This document shows, in pieces, positions 46,202-57,683 of a stretch of 64,000 nucleotides of DNA (its first letter is position 1; each line of letters opens with the position of its first letter). Under the pieces are notes generated by a model. The model worked only from the letters and a program-made list of their open reading frames with translations, ran no database searches and was not told the origin of the DNA. The position numbers and the translations under genes were made by a program. This stretch comes from Cystobasidiopsis lactophilus (lineage: Eukaryota; Basidiomycota; Agaricostilbomycetes; Agaricostilbales; Chionosphaeraceae): NCBI GenBank assembly GCA_001599975.1, contig BCIO01000006.1:1235587-1299586 (forward strand), written 5' to 3'.

Positions 46202-47683
46202 CTAGGACTGTCCCACTTTCTTGACGTTTCGCAAAATGTCCAATTGAGAGGTGTCATTGCGATGCCAGAATTCAACGAGGATGCTGGCCAATTTGTTCGG
46301 TGTGTCCTGTTACCCCGCAACATGAGAGGCGTCGAAGCTGCTCGTTAAATACGGGAACGCACCTCGTTGAGGCAATGCATGGCCTCCGGGATGACATTGA
46401 GCTGATACTTGCCTTGCATCTGGCCGATGGTCAACTCGGTGTCGAGCCGGTCCGTTCCAGCCAGAACGAGGAGCTTCGAAGCCTTGACGGCGAGGAACTT
46501 TTTCGAGAGGTTGTTGAACCAGCCTGGGAATGCTCGTCAACGGCGAGATGAAATGCAGGGAGCAAGGCGAAGCAGACCTTCCCAGTGCATTTGAGTTTGC
46601 GACATGTCGGTTTTCCAGACCAGCTTGAAGGGGGAGCCTGGAGGCGAAGGGATGAAGAGCGGTGGCGCCGAAACACGGAGGGATTGAGGGTTGTTCACTG
46701 TGCGCGATTTGAGGCTGCAGACGGCACCACTAGTCATAAAAGGCTATACAAAGCCAACCAAGTCAAGAAGACTCACAACCACCCCATTGCGGATTGGACG
46801 TCTTGAAAGCCGGCGGGCAGATTGTTTAAGAATACGTGCATATTTGCTAGCGCATCCCTTGCAGTCCCTGCATCGAGACTTAGAAGAGTAAAAGCCACAC
46901 GAACGGCTGACCCGCCTTCGACGATGTCAAGCACGGCCACACCAAGGACAGGCCCCACTTCAGCCGCCACTTTTGGCGCGGCTTCGACGACCACTGGCCC
47001 ACCCTGGTGGAAAGTTCACTTTATCGAGAGCTTCGCGGCGGATAAAGAATATGAACGCACCATTGAATGCCCAACCAAGACGAGTTTGGGTGCGACTGCT
47101 CGGGTTGGTAACAGCTCCTTCAGCACGGAGACCAGATCCGTAGCCATTCGATCCAAGGTGAGCTCGTATGGATCCGACCCTTCGGTTTTGCCTGGCAATT
47201 CGGAGTGCAAATTTGTTAGAATGGCGCACAGGAGGTCAGCACAAAGAGCTCACCATGCCCCCTTGCATCCAGAGCAATCATGCCTGCTTCCCCGCCACTC
47301 AGCCTCTTGATTTCCTTAGCGCAACAAGCAAAGCTTAAGCCCGAGTAGCCCAAGCCATGATGAAAGACAAAGACAAGACCCGGTCCAGCTTCGTCGTCCT
47401 TAGGCCGGGGTGCCGAGTAGTAGACGCGGAAGTTGGAGTCTGAGCCCGGTGGTTGGATTTGGAGAGCTTCGTCAAAGTAGTCTGCGCCACTCAAAGGGGA
47501 CAGGTCGCCGTATTGCTTGGCAACCGAGGAGCTCGAAGCCTGTGGATGGTGATGCGCTCCATGCAAATCGCCGAGGCCATCTTCAAGCTCCTCAAGCTCT
47601 TCATCGTCTCTTGGCAGTCTTGGTGGCTCGAGAGGCAGCTTTCCGAGCTTGGCCTTCAAGAAATTGCGTTCTAGATCGCTCAT
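46202..47683 (-). CDS. PPE1: Protein phosphatase methylesterase 1
   Basis: Exons (minus): 47683-47254, 47191-47061, 47003-46777, 46714-46578, 46523-46363, 46306-46202; 396 aa. This alpha/beta hydrolase has the oxyanion strand [25 protein letters not shown], the nucleophile elbow LVGHSMGGPVVVE, the DIVEGGS acidic-residue region, [48 protein letters not shown] and a C-terminal [12 protein letters not shown] with the expected His. It removes the C-terminal methyl ester from the PP2A catalytic subunit and so regulates holoenzyme assembly. An in-frame donor choice at 46776 (GTGAGT after GWF) was preferred over two weaker GT sites. Acidic residues near the N terminus are usual. Confidence 0.95.
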
Positions 47684-47848
47684 GTCGATGGTTGCAGCGC
47701 GACAAAAGTGGCGAATGCCATTTTGTTCGGCTTTGAAGGTATTCCACCCTTTATGGCGAATACAGAAGGGACATTGCGTTCACAAGAGGACGTTTGCATA
47801 CAGAATTTAATAGAACAAAGCCTTAGCATAGTGCAAGTGACAAAAACA

Positions 47849-49783
47849 TCAAGCCGCAGATTGCCGCCTTTCCTCCAAGCTGACCTTGAGCGAACTGCTG
47901 GCAGGCCTCCCATTGAACGTGTCAAACATCTGCATATCAGCTGGCGTGGTGCCTTCCACTCTGACGTGAAAGTTGAGGAACAAGTTCGCGGTGGCGAGGA
48001 GTAACTCCATGTTGGCCAAGTTGATGCCAATGCAGTTCCTAGGCCCAGACGGTCCGAAAGGAGTGTAGGCCATCTTCATCGTAGGGGTCACGTCCTGGAG
48101 CCAACGGTAGGGCATCCAGCTCTCGGCGTCTTTGAAGTTGCCCTCGTCGCGATGGTGAATCCAGTTTGTCATTCCCACATTGGTCTGCACTCTAACTGAA
48201 TCAGCTACATCTAGAGAGACAAAGGTCTTTCGACGTACGCCAGCCGGAAAGACTTGGCCGCAGATGATTTTGTCCTTGAGCAGTTTTCGAGGGCGCGTGC
48301 CGGGTATCGTTGGCCACAGTCGAAGGGTCTCGGTAATGCAAGCGTTCAAAAAAGGCTGCATATTTTCAATGCAAAGCAAATCAAGGGCGGCCAAAGAGGA
48401 AGCTTACCAACTTGTTGGCGACCGCATAATCGACCTCTCCGTCAGGCCCAAAAGCTGCGTCGAGCTCGTCATGAAGTCGATTCTGAGTCTCATCGCTTCT
48501 TCCCAGTTCATAGATCAAGTAGGCGAGGGTATTAGCCGAAGTGCCAGAGCCTCCGAACCTAGAACAGCTGTCAGCGCGTCTTTGGTAAACCAGCCACCAA
48601 GCGCTCACATCATAGCCATGGCTTCGTCCACAATCTCAAGGTCGAGAAGATTGCGGCCCAGATACTCATCGCTGCTTGTCGACAGCTTGCCCATGAACGA
48701 CTGATCGACGCCGCGGGCCCTCTCATCCTCGAGCACTCGTTTGGCGTACTACGCTCTCATTCAGAGCGATGTGCATAGGCTTACTTCGAGCTACTCACCT
48801 CGATGAAGGCAGCATGCTTCTTGTAAGAGACGCCGACCTGGCCCGGCAGGTATTTGCCCAACATACGACCAGACGGAGTGGGTCCCAGCACCGGCAGCAG
48901 AGACGTGTACATGAAAGCAACGTTGGAGGAGACAATAGAGTCCAGGACCTCGTGCATGCGGCCCGAGGCCAAGATGCCGGGCTCCTCATCGAAGCCGAAT
49001 TGGAAGACGACCTCAAAAGCTAGAGCGTGCAGCAGCTCGAAGATGTCGAAGACGCCATTTGGACTGGCTTCGCTGTGCTTTCTAAGAGCAGCCAGGAAGA
49101 GGACGATGCGCGTCTCTAGCTTGGGCTTGAACTGCAGCAGGCTTTGCTGGGAGTAGATCTTGCTCTCCATCTTTCGCCTAGCCGCATGCTGCTTGGGGTT
49201 CTCGAACGAGAACACGTTGGAGTGACCAGTCAGATTGCCAACGGCGTAGATGCGCGTCTTCCTGCTCGCCAACTTCAGCCCCGGCCCCTCAACGAGTGCG
49301 AAGGGTCGAAGAACGCACTCGGTGTCCTTCTCGGAGTAAATCTCAGGAGAAGCTCTTGCATCTGAAATGTGGATCTCGTTGGGCGAGATGCGAATATAAG
49401 GACCTTTTCAGTGCCAGATCAGCCCTGCCGCGCGAGCTCGGCGAAATTCATGGCACTGACCATACTTCTTGTGGGCTTCCAACAGGGCATGGCAAGGACC
49501 CAGTCCAGTGAGTCCTGCTGCAGAGTGGTAGAAGAGCCAAAGCGGGGTCGCCCGAGCCAGCCAGGGTCCAGGGAAGTGCGCGAGCGGATGCCAGAAGAGG
49601 TTGTACAGAAGCTGGACGCCCTTCAAGTTCAGCGGAGGCCCTGGTTTCACGAGAGGGCGGCTTTACTCTTAGAATGAGGGCTAAGCTGGCGAGGATGCCG
49701 AGGGAGGCAAGCAGGCTCGGCGGCCGCAGCTGGGCAAGCGCGTGAAATGGGGTGGCGACATCGATCTCCAGCAAAGGACTCAT
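47849..49783 (-). CDS. Cytochrome P450 monooxygenase
   Basis: Exons (minus): 49783-49667, 49620-49461, 49403-49319, 49261-48799, 48748-48609, 48558-48408, 48355-48239, 48184-47849; 522 aa. An N-terminal membrane anchor (PPSLLASLGILASLALILR) is followed by the HPLAHFPGPWLA hinge. The K-helix ExxR is ETLRLWP, the PERF-like segment is WMPYRWL, and the heme-binding loop is FGPSGPRNCIG. The I-helix reads FGGSGTSANTL, with Gly where many P450s carry Asp or Glu, a variant also seen in other fungal P450s. It would be an ER enzyme using NADPH-P450 reductase. The substrate is unknown. The neighbours do not suggest a biosynthetic cluster. Confidence 0.93.
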
Positions 49784-50457
49784 TTGGTACCGTCTTATCA
49801 AGATGGGCGCTTAGATTGCTGAAGAGATAGATGCAAGACAGCGCTTGTTAGCGTCGGAGGCCGCCTAGTTTCTGTGTGTGGAGCAATTCGCCGCCGCCGA
49901 GCGCAGGCGGATCCTTTGACCTTTTAGTGGCGAGACTCGCATGACGAAACAAAGTGACATTGAGCCAAAAAGCCAGGGGAAGCCGTATTGCAAGGGAAGT
50001 TCCGGTCAAACTCCCATCCCTCTATTCAGGGGAGAAAGGGGGCGAGGATCACCTCTTGCTGTTCAAGGTGGTTTGCTGTGCTTTTGATTTGGGTGTTTGG
50101 GTGTTGTACAAAGCCGTTGAAGACGTGTGCTTCCCTATTGAACCCGTTGAAGAAGGTGGCCCAAAGGGGTGCGACGCGAAGGCGGCAGAATCCGGAGAGG
50201 GCCGGGCCAGTTGAGGCCGCGGCGGCCTTGAGGGGCGAACGATGACGAGAAGAAAGGTATGCGGTCGGAGTCCAGAAGCGTGTATAAGATGAGGTGGGTA
50301 TAGACATTTTCGAAAGACGGCGCTCGACAAAAGAGTATAAGGGCGACAGAGGAGGGAGGTCGTAAGTCCAAAAGGGGGAAACTTCGTGCGCTGAGAGAGG
50401 GTTCGTGAAGAGGTCCAGACCGGTCGTGAGAATGCGAGGGAGGAAGGAGGTAGGGAC
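49784..50457. other. Intergenic stretch upstream of the P450
   Basis: This lies between the P450 start and the 3' end of the low-complexity gene, both minus strand. It contains the P450 promoter by position. No gene, repeat or site was recognised. Confidence 0.4.
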
Positions 50458-51375
50458 CTAGATGGTCACCGACCTGGCGGGCGAGGCGGAACGCTTGGGC
50501 GAGAGGCCGCGAATGGCCTTTGCCACCGCCGACACGGCGCTTTTGGTTCGCTGGAAAGTCGGGCGGGCGCCGCGGCGGAGGACGGAGCCGGTAGAGGAGC
50601 CCACGCGCGAGCGGACGTATTCGTCGTGGCGGCAGGTGGCCTTGTCTTTGGTTGTCCCGGCCGACGCAAGCTGGGCGAAAACGGGGGACGAACACGGGCA
50701 GGCGGGGGCGATGCCGTCGTCAATGACCAAGGGGGAGAGGACGGGGCCGGTGCGCTGCAAGGGCGGCAGGATAGCCCAGAGGTGATGGGGCGGCTGGTCC
50801 TCCTCGTCCTCCTCTGGCAGCTCGGGCAGCTGCTCGCTCGCCGAGCTGCCAACCGCATCGAGGCCCTGGCTGATCCAAAACTCTTCGCTATAGATCTCGT
50901 TGATGTTGTAAGGGAGGGAGATGCTTGGAGTCAGCCGAGCGTGAGTTTAAACTGGTGCGCAACGGCCGGACCTAAGACCTGAATGAGGCTTACAGCGAGT
51001 CAAATGAAGGTCTTCGATCGAGTGAGTCGTACTCGGCGGCGGCGGCTGGGGGCGGTAGAAGGACAGGACGGAGGAGGAGATGCTGCAGATAGACTCGACC
51101 GAGGCGTTGGCAGGGTGATAGTAGAAGCAGTCCTCGCCGTTGCACGGGCGCTGGCTCTCGCGGCCATACATCTCGTCGTCGAGGCTGTCGAACAGCGGCT
51201 TGCTGGAGCCGATGTAAGGGCTGGAAGCAGCAGTGGAGGACGGCTGACTGTCGCTCGAGTCGCTCATCTGAGAAGGCTCGTCAGCCGCTCGTTCGCTGTC
51301 ATTCCGAGGCCTCGCTTGGACGCCTACCTCGCTCGACTGGGAGTGGATGGTCCTGAATCGCCTGAGGTGGACCAT
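50458..51375 (-). CDS. Orphan low-complexity protein
   Basis: Exons (minus): 51375-51328, 51267-50972, 50923-50458; 269 aa, start uncertain. The first intron is in frame. A Ser/Gln/Pro-rich N terminus (SDSSDSQPSSTAASSP) is followed by GEDCFYYHPANAS and a likely structured core (ISLPYNINEIYSEEFWISQG, PHHLWAILPPLQRTGPVLSP). The last 60 residues are basic and Ser-rich (KAIRGLSPKRSASPARSVTI), with SP sites that could be kinase targets. I do not recognise a family. It is divergent from the WD40 gene. Confidence 0.6.
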
Positions 51376-52207
51376 GATGGTGGTTGCACGCGGAGAAAAA
51401 GCTGCCAACAAACGGCGTCGGTTCGAAAGAAGAAGTTCACCGCTCCTTGTTGGCACCGAAACGTTTGAACAGATTGTGGGTTTCACTCCTGTTCGGCCTG
51501 GAGCGACAGGAGCGCCTTTGGAAGCTTGCTGCTCTTGTCTTGAGCTCGGAAAGCTGGTCGCCCTGGGCCAAGGAGGCCGATGCAAGCCGGCGAAGGTGGC
51601 AAAAGTTGACGACAAGCGCCCTTCAAAACTCGGAGATGAAGGCCAGTCGCCAGATCCGAGGGTCCTCGAGATGATTGAAGGCGACACGCGAATTTACAGA
51701 TAGATCTGGAGTTTAGCACGGGCGTGCTTGGTGGCCTGTGCGTTTGTGCGCCAATCGCGGGGGAGACAGCAAGCTGGCGGATCGATTGTCAATGGTCGTG
51801 CACCTTGACCAAGAAGCAGCAGCAACCCAAACATTGGTGAGCATGCTTGATCGCGAGGGAGGCAGTTCTCTCCGAACTGCGTCCTTTTTGGGGATGGCCA
51901 CTCGTTGCCTGGGCGACGCGTGTATTTTTGTGGTTGTGGAGGCTCTGCGGTCATGGACCGTCCTTTTGGGGTCTTGGGCATTGTATCAAAGAGTGTGGAG
52001 AGCAGCACTCAGTGCAGAGCCTTTGCGCACAGCAAGGAGCATGCACGTCGGCGCAGGCGGCTTCATTTAAAGGCGGAGGGTCTGCTCCACCCATCCTGTG
52101 AAAATTGTGGAGGTCGAGAAAGCCTGCCCGGTATCACAAAACGCAGGGCCTATCACAACTCGAATTGGCGCGCCCACTCTTTCAAAGCTCTCTGGAGCGA
52201 CCAACCA
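51376..52207. other. Divergent promoter region
   Basis: This 832-bp stretch lies between the orphan low-complexity gene (minus) and the WD40 gene (plus). Short open frames do not resemble known proteins. It may hold further 5' exons of the orphan gene. No repeats were seen. Confidence 0.4.
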
Positions 52208-53517
52208 ATGGCAAGCGTTTCCTACACTTTCAACTTTCCCATTTTCAGCCTAGGGTTCGCCAAGCTGCCCACGCAGACCGCCAGTCCGGGCCAGTTCCCA
52301 AAGCTGGCGGTCGGCTCGTTAATCGAAACGGGCGGCGAGAACTACCTGAGCGTGCTAGGCCTCGCGCCGCCTTCTCGCGGCTCGCAGGACGGGGGATTAC
52401 TGCCTCAAGAGCTGTCCCTGCTGGCCACCGCGCCACACCAGTACCCATGCACCAAAGTCGGTTTCATGCCCGCCCATCAAACCAGCTCTCTATCCCGCGA
52501 TATCATTGCCACGACATCCGACTCGCTAAAGCTGTTTGACCTATACGAAACAACAGACCGACAGAGGGGTGCAGCCGACCCAGGGTGGAGGCTCAACCTC
52601 AGATCCTCGCTGGCAAACGTAAGGCCGTTTCCCATTCCTGCGCATGAAAGTCTCAGCTGAATTCAATTTTGGCCTTGCAGCAATCTAAATCCGACTTTTC
52701 AGCACCACTAACCTCCTTCTCTTGGTCCACCATCGAGCCTTCGCTGATCCTCACCGCCTCCACGAACACGACTGTTACTCTCTGGGACATTTCTCAATCC
52801 TCCGCTGTCACCCAGCTTATAGCGCACGACAAAGAGGTGTACGACGTGGCTTGGCAACCAGGGCCTACAGGGCGCGACATCTTTGCGTCGTGCGGCGCCG
52901 ATGGCAGCGTGCGGATGTTCGACATTCGCTCCCTCGAGCACTCGACCATCCTCTACGAAGCTGCGCCGCCGTCACCCACGACGTCCACTGTTTCCAATGG
53001 CGTGGGGAAAACGGCGCAGCCGACGCCGCTGCTGAGGTTGGCTTTCGACCCCTCCCAGCCTTCAGCGTTGGCGGTCATCCACGACGCCTCCTCGTCCATC
53101 CTGCTCATCGACGTGCGGCAACCCGGCATCCCCGTCGCCGAGTTCAAAGCACACAAAGCAGCGGTCAATGGGATAGCGTGGTCGAACGAGTCGCCAGACT
53201 CCAGCTCGGCCCTGGTGTCGGTGTCGGACGACGGCCTGGCGCTGGTGTGGGACGGCGCGTCGGCGTTCAACACCTCTGTGCCCTCCAACTCTTCCACCCC
53301 GTCCAACAACATGCCGGCTTCCAGCGGTGGGCAACCGGGGGAGAAGGGCTATGGGCACAACAAGTTGCTCAACGTGCCGCCGACCAAGACGGTGCGGGAG
53401 CCCATGCTGGCTTATGAGGCTGGCTCAGAGGTCAACTCGGCCGCGTGGGGAGGGACCAGCCAGTCGGAATGGATTGCGCTAGGGGCAGGGCGGACAGTGA
53501 GAGCTTTACGAGTGTAA
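52208..53517 (+). CDS. WD40 repeat protein (DCAF7/WDR68/AN11 family)
   Basis: Exons 52208-52618 and 52681-53517; 415 aa. The start YTFNFPIFSLGFAK corresponds to the WDR68/AN11 N terminus. Later come TKVGFMPAHQ, the APLTSFSWSTIEPSLILTAS segment, TVTLWDI, AHDKEVYDVAWQP, FASCGADGSVRMFDIR, AVNGIAWS and VSVSDDGLALVWD. These build a seven-bladed propeller. Family members scaffold DYRK-type kinases and Cul4-Ddb1 ubiquitin ligases, mostly in the nucleus. A roughly 50-residue Ser/Pro/Asn-rich insert (FNTSVPSNSSTPSNNMPASS) lies inside the second-last blade, which is longer than in animal homologues. Confidence 0.9.
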
Positions 53518-53722
53518 TTTTCACGCAAGCATGTTCTGGTGGAGCTACGAAGGCAAGCGACAAGCGAAGTGTACAATGCAAAGGGGGGTAACGTAGGCTC
53601 ATCTAGAGCCCAATTTTGCCGAGGAGAATGTGTGGTGAAGAATGTGAGAAGCCGACAACAAAAGATTGTACAGGTACGAAACAACGGAAGCGCTGGTACT
53701 AAAACAGCTGCAGAGGGACCAG

Positions 53723-54548
53723 TCAGGTGCGGACTTCGATGTCCATGTCCATGCCGCCGTTTGCACCATTTTGGAAAGGGTTGACCGCTTGAAATGGATT
53801 GGGCAGCGAGTTGGCCGACGGCGAGATCTGCGGCGAGCCGGTCGCATGGGTCTGCTGCTGAAAGTTGTTGGACAGCTTGCGGTTGTAAGAAGGCAGGCGG
53901 GCAAATGTTCGCTGGTTTTGTTCGTCTCTGTGGTCCCAATGCCTCTGGCTCAGACTTGACAGATCATGCAGAGGAGCGGCAAACGCACGGTTGGCGGGTC
54001 ATGACTCCCGAGATGCGACTGTAGTATGCAAATGCCGGGTCTTGTGTGCCGTCTGGGCTGGTCGTTGGGCTCTGGGTGTAGTTGCCGGAGCTGGACAGCT
54101 CCGACCGCTGGGTGGACACAGACAAGGACTGCGATCACCGCTCCCTCAATATCGCCCGAGGATCTGAGCAGCACAACCAGCGCACCTTAATGCGCTTGGT
54201 ACCAAGGCCAGGCACGGGCAGGGGCAAGCCTGTCGGTGAAGGCGAGGTGAAGGCCGCCTCTTCTCCCAGATCATCGTTGTAGCCATCGCGGCTGCGCTTG
54301 ACGCTCAAATTGGACCCAAAGACGACGTCTCCGTATCCTCTGATAGCAGATTTGCTTGCTTGAGCGGGGCAAGGCCAGTCGGAAAAGGCCAAACAACAAG
54401 CTCACTCTTCGAGCTCGTCCTCGTACGCATCCGCGTAGTTCGTCGAGTCGTGCAGCAGAGCGTCTTGGGATAGGCGAGGCGAGTAGCCATGGCTGTCGGG
54501 TGCTGGCAGGCCCCACGGGCTGGTGGATGGACCAGCATCGACGTCCAT
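53723..54548 (-). CDS. Orphan Ser/Pro/Asn-rich protein
   Basis: Exons (minus): 54548-54406, 54339-54186, 54128-53989, 53927-53723; 213 aa. The start MDVDAGPSTSPWGLPAPDSH is the first ATG after a possible acceptor, so an upstream exon may exist. The protein is almost wholly low complexity: an acidic patch (YADAYEDELEE), VVFGSNLSVKRSRDG, a Ser/Thr-rich centre and an Asn/Gln/Pro-rich end (NPFQAVNPFQNGANGG) closing with MDMDIEVRT. No domain was recognised. Phase and length closure of four exons supports a real gene. It is convergent with the WD40 gene. Confidence 0.55.
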
Positions 54549-55201
54549 GATTCTGACAGCTCGAAATCGTCGTCGATTTCCAAGCTTGAGATTGCCCCAA
54601 GATGCTGGCTCCCAATTGCCCGCTCTGGCTCGGAATCATGCCCTGGTGCCCACAGCAGGGACGCAGCGGCCGTGGAAGGGCCGCCCAACACCGACACAAG
54701 CGCGGAATGAACTGCCACCCCAAATTTCATGCGGCAATAGAACTTGCCCTTTGGCCCTCTTTGACTGCTATTTGGCTCGCGCTTGTGCCTCTGCTTTGAT
54801 CGAAGAACTGAAGCGAGCAAAGAATTTGCGTGATTGGTCCAGTGTCGCTTCCTGGGCAGCTTGCGGAGCGGTCCAAATGGCCTGCTAGGAGCCAATCTCC
54901 GCTTTAGGCCCTTTCCATGATGATCTTGGTCGAGCAGGTTAGAAAGCCCTGGATATGACCGTGCCCGGGGCTAGTGAAGCTTATTAGGAGACGAGCGAGT
55001 CATTGCCGTTGCCAAACCTACAAACCCCGCATCTTCGCCAATGCTCACTTGGGTGTGTCTCACTGCTATCGTCATGCAGTTTGAGGTGCCGTGCAGAGTG
55101 CCGTTTGCGATCGTCGCATGCCAAACAGCCGCCGATTGTCGCATGCTCAAGAACTGCCGGTCATAAAGTCATCTTGCACCACCAACCACCAATTTGATAG
55201 C
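54549..55201. other. Intergenic stretch before the tandem array
   Basis: This separates the orphan gene (minus) from P1 (plus). An open frame continues left of the orphan gene start to about 54890 and may contain another 5' exon of it. Nothing else was recognised. Confidence 0.4.
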
Positions 55202-56194
55202 ATGAAGATGCATCGCTACTGCACGCGTGACAGGTATGATTACTACTCAGACCGCCTGAAGTTCTCGCCACACTGGGAAGAAGTAGGATTCCCTTCGTTA
55301 CCGCCGCCATATTGGCCTTAAACCTAGTACGCAGATATCAGTTCAAGGCAACGACATCAAAAGATCACCACAGACCAATGACTCGTCCAAATACGCTAGT
55401 GTCTACTTCAAAGCCGCCAACACGCCGTACTGCCTTTTCACAATGTGGCCGCCGTCGAGCGCCCTGGCCCCAATGAACGTCTCGTTGTGGAACAGCACTG
55501 CCAAGGGCCCAGCAAAGTTGATCAGCACGCTGTCTGTGGACCCAGCCTTTGACGCCAAGACGTTCTCTGCGTCGAGAAATGCTAGGGATTTTGAAGATTC
55601 GGAACACGGTCTACACTGTGGTGTCATCCCAGTCAACGGCTCGTATCACCTCAGCCTCAATCAGACTGGCCCGGGCCATTTGGAACTGAAGGGAGTTCAG
55701 TAAGAACGAAATTTCATTCAAATCAATGGCTACAGCATCCGACCGGCCGCTGGGCAAGCAAGCAGATTCGTCCATTGCGACGGGCCCCTAGACTTCATCG
55801 TCATGATGTCCATCTTGGGCTCGCTTCTTGGCCTTCTTTTGCTTGTCGGCGTCATTGATTGCATTCGGACCGCGGCCCGGGAAAGCCGCCGTCATCGACC
55901 AAGACCGGTTCAAGCACCGAGGCGTCCAAGACCGGTCCAAGCACCGAAGCGTCCGGGGACATTTCAGAAGGCTAAGGCCTCCGCTCGTACGTTGACGTGC
56001 CCTTGGCATTGCCCGCAAAATGGCAACTGACCCTTGATTCAGAGCGACTGTACTCGATTGAGACTTCGGAGCCACCGTCTGCAGTCCTTAAAGGTTGGTC
56101 TCATCGTTTCTCGCATTTCAAATGTATTCAGCCTGACTGTATCAATCACACGAGCAGACAGTGGATTGGTGGTCGGGGACAGGTGGCGGATTGA
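55202..56194 (+). CDS. Tandem-array membrane protein P1
   Basis: Exons 55202-55282, 55374-55699, 55766-55986, 56043-56194; 259 aa. First of six tandem paralogues of unknown function. The start (MKMHRYC) precedes LKFSPHWEE, then an ectodomain opening TNDSSKYASVYFK with four N-x-S/T sites and Cys in PYCLFTMWPPSS and LHCGVIPVNG, ending LSLNQTGPGHLELKGVQ. One membrane helix follows (MMSILGSLLGLLLLVGVIDC), then a basic tail with a duplicated RPRPVQAP unit, and RLYSIETSEPPSAVLKG. Topology is probably outside N terminus, cytosolic C terminus. No strong signal peptide is visible. The 3' end is uncertain; I read through to the in-frame stop at 56194. Confidence 0.65.
55899..55952 (+). repeat. Two-copy 27-bp tandem repeat in P1
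   Basis: Units 55899-55925 and 55926-55952 differ at two of 27 positions and encode two copies of a nine-residue Pro/Arg unit in the juxtamembrane cytosolic tail of P1. The other array members lack it, so the duplication is recent and private to this copy. Confidence 0.85.
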
Positions 56195-56893
56195 TCAATT
56201 GCAGGCTAAAGTCTGAATGAGTTGGATGGCCCCAACAGGTGGTTCTAGCGACTGTAAGGCATTCAAGCCATTGACCTACTTGATGAGTCTGACTTATTGC
56301 CCCCAGGAGCTTCGCTCGGTCAAGATTCGACAAATTATCTCCTTTCCTCTCCGTTGTCGCTTCCTCGAGCAAGGTCTTGCACTACCCGGGTCTTCTGTGA
56401 ACGTTTTTGGAAGTCGGCCTTATCAATTTTCACTGTAAAATGTGCTTTTTCCGACTGACGGCCCGACGTCCGTGCTTGAGCCCCTTTGCTTCTTGCTTCC
56501 TGCTGGCCGCGGGCCGCGGGCCTTTCGGCTAGTCATGGCACCCTGCGATGGTTTGAAGACGATCAGAGTGCGTCCGGTCGAATTGTGCTGCCGATCTAAA
56601 TCCCTCAAGCAGCGAGGCCATTTCTGCAGGCTACGCGACATGAGTCAGACCGCCAAACTTTGCTACGGGCGGGTTGCCGGGGCGCTCAATATGTCTCGGC
56701 TTGCTGCTCTCGTCACAGTGCCCCAGCGGTGTGGAGATGTGGGCTCGCACTGCTAACATTGCCCCAGGCCCCCAGCTTGTTCGCAGTCAACGATTTCCCA
56801 TCTCGCTCAACGCCTCTGCTTAGAAATGCCTTGCCATCTCGAAGCCGTGCCTTGGAAGTTCTGGGAAGGCCATTTGTTCCACTTCTCGCCGGG
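56195..56893. other. Array spacer between P1 and P2
   Basis: This holds no recognised gene. A GC-rich doubled GGCCGCG run sits at 56505-56522. An extra 5' exon of P2, matching the first exon of the other copies, could lie here but I could not find one with good splice sites. Confidence 0.4.
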
Positions 56894-57683
56894 ATGGCAA
56901 ACTGTGAGGACGCAATCTTTAAGCACCACATTGTCGGTGCTCAACTAGTGGCGCTCAAGATTACTCCCAAAAACCGCTGGGTTAAAGCCTCACCATACAC
57001 CGATGACCCAAGCCAGTACTCGAGCGCTGTCATCAGAACTCGGACACCGACATATTGCCTTTACACCGTCTGGCCGCCTTCCAGCCAGTTGGCGACTATG
57101 AGCGTTTCCCTATGGAATGTTACCGCAGAAGGGCCACCTCTCCTGGTGAACACGTCCACAGTGGATCCTGCCTTCGACTCCACCTCTTACACTGCTGCGG
57201 CGCCCGCCAACGACTTGGACCCGCCGTTTCGAGCCTTTCAGTGCGGAGTGGTCCCTGCCGACAAAGGCTCTTATCAGCTGAGTTTGAACCAAACTGGACC
57301 AGGACATCTAGAGGTCCGGGGCGTTCAGTACGAGTACGGATTTGTTTGGGTCGAGCCGTGACTCACAAAGCCTGCCGCAGATTTGTACACTGCGCGGCCT
57401 CGTCGGCTTCGACCGCAAAGTTCGTGGCCGTTACCTTCGGCATTCTGGCATTCGGCTTTGCTTTATCACTGCTGGTGAACGCCTGCTGCCTCAGCCCGAC
57501 CATCAGACGACGAATAGCCAAGAATCAAAGCGCATTCAATAACGCGAAAGAGTCAGCCAGTGAGTCGGTTCCTTGGTAGGGCCGTCACGCAGTCGGCTGA
57601 CGACTGCTGTAGGACGACTTTACGCCACAGAGCTTTCGAGACCTGAGGCTGCGTTATTGAGAGGTACGCTCTCTCTTCGCTAA
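56894..57683 (+). CDS. Tandem-array membrane protein P2
   Basis: Exons 56894-57327, 57381-57559, 57613-57683; 227 aa. Closest to P1: PTYCLYTVWPPSSQLATMSV, VDPAFDSTSY, FQCGVVPADKGSYQLSLNQT and GPGHLEVRGVQ, then FVHC and a membrane helix (FVAVTFGILAFGFALSLLVN), then a tail with RRLYATELSRPEAALLR. P2 differs in having no intron at the start of the ectodomain; the start at 56894 is the nearest in-frame ATG and is uncertain. The ectodomain has several N-x-S/T sites (NVTAEG, NTSTVD, NQTGPG). The role is unknown, most likely a plasma-membrane or secretory-pathway surface protein. Confidence 0.6.

Noticed and set aside
47849-49783. Secondary-metabolite cluster around the P450
   Set aside because: The neighbours are PPE1, a Yip1-family protein and a low-complexity gene. 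No synthase or transporter is nearby.
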